From NCBI RefSeq assembly GCF_001590685.1, contig NZ_CP014616.1:4401001-4465000 (forward strand): a stretch of DNA of 64,000 bases, read 5' to 3'. A program made the translations under genes and the position numbers. Below, one piece after another: positions 60,053 to 64,000 of the stretch. Source of the stretch: Sporosarcina psychrophila (GTDB taxonomy: Bacteria > Bacillota > Bacilli > Bacillales_A > Planococcaceae). Below the pieces are notes generated by a model. The model saw only the letters and a program-made list of their open reading frames with translations. It ran no database searches and was not told the origin of the DNA. Within the stretch, counting starts at the first letter, position 1. The number at the start of each line of letters is the position of its first letter.

Positions 60053-61606
60053 TTGACAAATATCCCAGAGATTTCGATAGTCCCACGGGGCATGTCTCGT
60101 GAAATGTCTACTGCATTACCCACTGTAAAGGTTTTGAGTAGAAAACTATTAAATTTTGTAGAACCAGAAGAAGTTTTTCAGCATTTTTTTGCTGAAGAAG
60201 CATATGCTTTTTGGCTTGATAGTAGTCGTGTCGAATCTGACCTATCTCGTTTTTCTTTTATGGGAGCAACTAATGGACCATTAAGTAAAGTGATTAAGTA
60301 CGACTCAAAAACACAGCTTGTTCAAATTAGTGACGCACAGGGACAAACTGAGCTTACAGAAGATATTTTCAACTATATTGATTCTGAGATCCATAAAATG
60401 CAACAACATTCTAATGAATTACCGTTTGATTTTAATGGCGGATTTGTAGGTTATTTTGGATATGAATTGAAAGCTGAATGCGGTGCCAATGAACACCATG
60501 TATCCTCAAATCCTGATGCCTTGTTTATTCTAGCCGACCGATTAATTGCCTTTGACCACAAAGAGCGCTGCATATATTTAGTTAGTATTGTTCCATATAA
60601 TGCCCCTACATCCGCTTCTGAATGGTTTGACGCTACGGAACAGCAACTACAAAACGTTCCATCTATAGCACCCGTGGAAGTAACAAACAATGATACCCGC
60701 ACACCACTTAACTTTGAATTAAGTCAATCTTACGCTCAGTATGTAAAAAAGATAGAAGAATGTAAAAAGTATATTACTGAAGGTGAAACTTATGAGGTTT
60801 GCTTAACGAATAGAATTAATATTAATGAACATTTCAATCCATTAGTTACATATCGTATTCTTAGAAATATTAATCCAGCTCCATACTCTTCCTTTCTTAA
60901 GTTCGGGGAATTGAGTGTTCTCTGTTCTTCTCCTGAACGTTTCCTGAAAATTGATCAAGATCGAGTGGTCGAAGCTAAACCAATTAAAGGGACGATTGCT
61001 CGTGGGAAAAATATCGAGGACGATCTCAGATTGGCTGAAATATTGCGTACTAGTGAAAAGGATAGAGCAGAAAATTTGATGATTGTTGATCTTCTTCGAA
61101 ATGACTTGGGTTTAGTTTGTGATATTGGAAGTGTTCACGTACCGAAATTGATGGCTATTGAATCTTATCAAACAGTGCATCAACTCGTTTCAACAATTAA
61201 AGGGACGTTAAGAGCGGAATTAACAGCAATTGATTGTATACGATCAGCATTTCCTGGAGGATCAATGACTGGAGCTCCCAAAATACGAACCATGGATTAT
61301 ATTGACGAATTAGAGACGAATGCTCGTGGCATTTACTCGGGAGCAATTGGATTTTTGAGCTTAAATGGTACTACAGATTTAAATATTGTCATTCGAACGA
61401 TTATAATGACTCCCGAACAGGCTACTGTAGGTGTGGGTGGAGCAATCACAATTTTATCTGATCCTGAACGAGAATTTGAAGAAACTCTTTTGAAAGGTCG
61501 CGCTTTAGTCAAAGCACTTACGATTTCTCAGTTTGGAAAATTCGATAAAAAATTATATACATTTAATGATCCCCATATGGATAGTTTATTTAATAAGCTA
61601 TTATAG
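60053..61606 (+). CDS. pabB: Aminodeoxychorismate synthase component I
   Basis: 517 residues. It turns chorismate plus ammonia into aminodeoxychorismate. The key active-site motif is AKPIKGTIARG near residue 312; Lys in PIKGT marks PabB rather than anthranilate synthase (PIAGT). Others: CSSPERFL, LMIVDLLRNDLG, AFPGGSMTGAPK, GVGGAI. TTG at 60053 follows AAGGAGG; TTG 60050 or GTG 60044 are alternatives. No pabC, folate or trp genes are adjacent. The gene looks more AT-rich than its neighbours. Products could feed folate or a specialised pathway. Confidence 0.9.
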   Translation: MTNIPEISIVPRGMSREMSTALPTVKVLSRKLLNFVEPEEVFQHFFAEEAYAFWLDSSRVESDLSRFSFMGATNGPLSKVIKYDSKTQLVQISDAQGQTELTEDIFNYIDSEIHKMQQHSNELPFDFNGGFVGYFGYELKAECGANEHHVSSNPDALFILADRLIAFDHKERCIYLVSIVPYNAPTSASEWFDATEQQLQNVPSIAPVEVTNNDTRTPLNFELSQSYAQYVKKIEECKKYITEGETYEVCLTNRININEHFNPLVTYRILRNINPAPYSSFLKFGELSVLCSSPERFLKIDQDRVVEAKPIKGTIARGKNIEDDLRLAEILRTSEKDRAENLMIVDLLRNDLGLVCDIGSVHVPKLMAIESYQTVHQLVSTIKGTLRAELTAIDCIRSAFPGGSMTGAPKIRTMDYIDELETNARGIYSGAIGFLSLNGTTDLNIVIRTIIMTPEQATVGVGGAITILSDPEREFEETLLKGRALVKALTISQFGKFDKKLYTFNDPHMDSLFNKLL

Positions 61607-61860
61607 TGAAACAGTTCGTATACAAATTCCCAAAGTTTCTAACCTTAATCAACTTCATAACTCTGAGCTCTTATAACACGAGGGTTTTTGAACATTAAGA
61701 AAAGCGCAGGCGCCCCTAAGATGCGACAGCCATAAGACGGGACAGTAGAGCGACGTTCCTTTGCCCCAGAAGGATACAGTTCATTCTTTCCTAGCTAGAT
61801 CGACTTTTGACTCCGAGCGCCTGACGCCCGGAGCTAGACATTGTTCCGGGTCGAAAACTT
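61607..61860. repeat. GC-rich intergenic repeat-like element
   Basis: After the pabB stop, about 61700-61860 holds a GC-richer non-coding segment: GCGCAGGCGCC at the left and CGAGCGCCTGACGCCCGGAG at the right, self-complementary in part. Base composition differs from the flanks. It looks like the palindromic intergenic repeats common in Planococcaceae; a second copy was not found here at full length. Confidence 0.45.
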
Positions 61861-61880
61861 ATACTTTCTTATTTGTTGTT

Positions 61881-62399
61881 TCACTTTTTTATATACGTTT
61901 TTAAAAACCCTTCAATCTGCGCAGGTGTTTTCAAATAATGTACGTTCTTCCCTTCACCTGCATAGCGTTGTATTCGCTCTAGCATTTTCCTTTTTCGTGC
62001 CCCATATGTTGTGAGGATGAATTTCAGAAACGCCTTATCAATCTTCTCTTTACAACCTTCACCAATATCATTCCTCGTTTTCCCATGGAATTGTACTCTT
62101 CGCTTTAATACACGGTACAAACAGACACGGAGAGGGAGCTCCAAATAAATAACGGTATCTGCATATGGCTCTCGTATATCGAATGTCCCTGAATAATTCC
62201 CCTCAACTATCCATTGCTCATTTTGGACAACTTGTTGCTGAGCAGCTGAAAATTCTTGAACCGAAGCTTCCACCCAATTCGGTTTCCAATACAATCAATC
62301 TAAATGCGTTACTTCGATTCCGGTCAATTCGCCTAATCGACGTGCAAATGTTGATTTTCCAGCACCCGCTGACACCCCGATGACCATAATTTTATTCAT
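61881..62399 (-). pseudogene. P-loop kinase (topology-modulation/adenylate-kinase-like) broken by TGA
   Basis: ATG at 62399 follows GAGGAGG and opens MNKIMVIGVSAGAGKSTFAR, a clear P-loop. Codon 35 is TGA (62297-62295), exactly in frame; beyond it the protein resumes with LYWKPNWVEAS and runs to a normal end (DIGEGCKEK, LERIQRYAG). Related proteins read HLDRLYW here, so a single C-to-T change of CGA would explain the stop. The rest of the frame is intact, so the change is recent, an error, or read through. Natural length about 172 residues. Confidence 0.82.
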
Positions 62400-63003
62400 T
62401 CCGTAACTCCTCCTCATTGTCTGGGACTTGGTGAATTCCCTCCTACATATAAACTTCCATCCCCATGACCAAATAACCCAAAATATGTATTTAAACCGCT
62501 CAAAATCATTATACAGTATATATAGCTGAACTATTCCAAATTTACATCAACCCGAAAAAGACGAACGATGGGTATTGAATTTTACCTAATGATAGGATAT
62601 ATTCTAACTAAAGCAATGAAATCATATAAAATATAATGAAATATTTATATTTATTCACAAAACCCGAACAATGAACTTGATTCACTTTGGTTATCATAAC
62701 GATTTAATTATACTATTATTAAATTGTGTCCATATTTCGAATCATTTTATCCATTCCCATATTTCAAGATTTGCGACATCATTAGGGATTATCTTTGTTT
62801 TACTTATGGTAAACGACTACTCAAGTGGTAGAAATATTGATACTACCTACTAGTCACGCAAATGGCAATCATTTTAAAATAGAAAAACCACGGTTTTCTT
62901 CTTCACCCCATCGCTCTACTATGCTAAAGTAGTAAAACACTAAATTTTGATAGACGAGATAAAACTCTCACGAAAGCTGCTTTCTATTTTGAGGAGGAAG
63001 ATC
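62400..63003. other. Long AT-rich gap before the exporter
   Basis: About 600 bp. No gene with a ribosome site; the frame at 62671-62853 is low-complexity hydrophobic and not supported. Features seen: an AGAAAAACC/GGTTTTCT hairpin near 62880 and CTACT-N7-AGTAG (about 62916-62932) before the exporter start, a possible operator. It may be the relic of a deleted gene. Confidence 0.5.
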
Positions 63004-64000
63004 ATGACCACAAGCTATCAAGGTACGAATAAAATGATTACAGGAATCGTGTTTGGTGTCATAACGTTTTGGCTTTTCGCGCAATCCATGGTCAATGTTG
63101 TTCCCGCAATCCAATCGGATCTAGGAATTTCACTGGGTGTACTTAATATTGCAATCAGTTTGACCGCTTTATTCTCAGGTATTTTCGTCGTGGCAGCAGG
63201 CGGGCTTGCTGATAAATTTGGTCGCAAGAAAATGACCTATTTCGGACTCATATTAAGTATCATTGGCTCACTATGCCTCGTATTTACGAATGGGGCCGCG
63301 CTGTTAATTATCGGACGGATCATCCAAGGATTATCGGCTGCTTGTATTATGCCAGCAACGATTGCATTGATGAGAACGTACTATGAAGGGGCTGAAAGGC
63401 AACGTGCACTTAGTTATTGGTCTATCGGGTCTTGGGGTGGTTCGGGTGTTTGTTCATTTGCAGGAGGAGCTATCGCAACTTCTATGGGTTGGAGATGGAT
63501 CTTTGTTTTCTCAATTATTTTCGCCATCTTGGCTATGATTTTGATCAAAGATACCCCCGAAAGCAAAGTTGAACAGCAAGGCTCTTCCCGTTTCGACTTT
63601 ACCGGCTTAGTTGTATTTGTTTTAACGATGATTGCATTAAATGTGGTTATTACGCGCGGTGCAGATTTCGGATGGACAAGCCCGATCACATTAAGTTTAA
63701 TTGTCGCTACGCTAGTTGGAATGCTATTCTTCATCAAAATAGAAATAGGTAAATTACATGCTTTGATTGATTTTAAATTATTTAAAAACAAACCGTATAC
63801 GGGTGCTACCATCTCCAACTTCTTATTAAACGCGGTTGCTGGTACGCTCGTTGTAGCAAATACATATGTGCAAGTCGGAAGAGGCTTCACGGCGTTTCAA
63901 TCAGGTATGCTATCAATTGGCTATTTAGTGGCAGTCCTTGTCATGATCCGTGTCGGTGAAAAAGTACTGCAACGAACCGGTGCTAGATTACCAATGATGG
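63004..64000 (+). CDS. norB: MFS multidrug exporter (NorB-like), 3' end cut off
   Basis: 332 codons to the window edge, from ATG 63004 after GAGGAGG. DHA2-family proton-driven drug exporter: FWLFAQSMVNVVPAIQ, GGLADKFGRKKM, RIIQGLSAACIMPATIA, LSYWSIGSWGGSGVCSF, GWRWIFVFSIIF and LIDFKLFKNKPYTGAT. These match Staphylococcus aureus NorB closely, which exports quinolones and other drugs. The remaining 130 or so residues lie outside. The regulator is not in the window. Confidence 0.92.
   Translation, partial: MTTSYQGTNKMITGIVFGVITFWLFAQSMVNVVPAIQSDLGISLGVLNIAISLTALFSGIFVVAAGGLADKFGRKKMTYFGLILSIIGSLCLVFTNGAALLIIGRIIQGLSAACIMPATIALMRTYYEGAERQRALSYWSIGSWGGSGVCSFAGGAIATSMGWRWIFVFSIIFAILAMILIKDTPESKVEQQGSSRFDFTGLVVFVLTMIALNVVITRGADFGWTSPITLSLIVATLVGMLFFIKIEIGKLHALIDFKLFKNKPYTGATISNFLLNAVAGTLVVANTYVQVGRGFTAFQSGMLSIGYLVAVLVMIRVGEKVLQRTGARLPMM

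Noticed and set aside
60053..61606. Anthranilate synthase TrpE
   Set aside because: PIKGT active-site lysine indicates aminodeoxychorismate synthase; no trp genes are adjacent.
62671..62853. 60-codon plus-strand frame in the AT-rich gap
   Set aside because: No ribosome site and low-complexity composition expected by chance in AT-rich DNA.
1..64000. CRISPR arrays, rRNA or tRNA genes
   Set aside because: No regularly spaced repeats, rRNA-like conserved blocks or cloverleaf-like genes were noticed by reading; a tRNAscan/Infernal run would settle it.

Overview
The window looks like chromosome from a low-GC, spore-forming Bacillales bacterium, most likely Planococcaceae (Sporosarcina-like). The reasons are AT-leaning codons, strong GGAGG-type ribosome sites, TTG/GTG starts, SAM-I and preQ1-I riboswitches, a YjcZ-type sporulation peptide, a Lia-type envelope-stress operon, GabP and CatE/YodC with their HxlR regulators, and a NorB-like exporter. 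No rRNA, tRNA, CRISPR array, prophage or intact transposon was seen. Both window edges cut genes: an acyl-CoA synthetase at the left and an MFS exporter at the right.

Layout. 0-4.8 kb: a minus-strand fatty-acid degradation operon (thiolase, short-chain dehydrogenase, acyl-CoA dehydrogenase, acyl-CoA synthetase). 4.8-8.4 kb: a liaI-liaH-liaF-liaS-liaR-like operon with an internal terminator after liaH. 8.4-10.7 kb: DinB-like protein, a hydrophilic small protein, YjcZ peptide, a MITE-like element and a CPBP protease. 10.7-13.9 kb: a two-component system with a hidden 58-codon membrane-protein gene between regulator and kinase. 14.1-16.4 kb: glutathione-independent formaldehyde dehydrogenase and a glycerol-facilitator-type channel. 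16.4-18.9 kb: a three-gene membrane cassette of unknown role. 18.9-23.7 kb: EamA transporter, unknown membrane protein, decayed gene, YodC-like nitroreductase with divergent HxlR regulator, preQ1-controlled queT and a small HTH protein. 23.8-28.9 kb: BCCT osmolyte transporter, then a SAM-riboswitch methionine operon (metY-metX-hom). 28.9-29.6 kb: PlsY-like gene.

29.6-37.1 kb holds genes that fit together as beta-alanine/GABA catabolism: class III aminotransferase, methylmalonate-semialdehyde dehydrogenase, divergent PucR regulator, GabP permease with a cre-like site, and a DmpA-type beta-aminopeptidase. 37.3-41.4 kb is a sulfane-sulfur (persulfide) cluster: TauE/SafE exporter, TusA, rhodanese-MBL fusion, TusA-rhodanese fusion, a frameshifted rhodanese, DsrE-like protein and a CstR-type repressor. 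A shared 16-bp operator-like palindrome recurs in it and again before a lone rhodanese at 52.6 kb. 41.6-47 kb: DUF2187 protein with a structured leader, YeiH exporter with LysR regulator, lysoplasmalogenase-like protein, peptidase T and a drug/metabolite transporter. 47-52 kb: an SHMT-like enzyme, a GntR regulator that appears leaderless, and an NMT1-type ABC importer. 52.2-57.7 kb: rhodanese, CoA transferase, a leaderless FhuF-like Fe-S protein, CHY zinc-finger protein, DUF4349 lipoprotein and AI-2E family protein. 57.9-59.3 kb: catE with a divergent catR-like regulator. 59.4-61.6 kb: an aminodeoxychorismate synthase pair. 61.7-64 kb: an intergenic repeat, a nucleoside-kinase-like gene broken by an in-frame TGA, and the NorB-like exporter.

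Most promising for follow-up: the hidden small membrane protein inside the two-component operon, the multi-site CstR-like regulon, the beta-peptide/beta-alanine locus, the 16.5-18.9 kb membrane cassette, the structured leader at 41.5 kb, and two genes whose -10 boxes lie 6 nt from the ATG.
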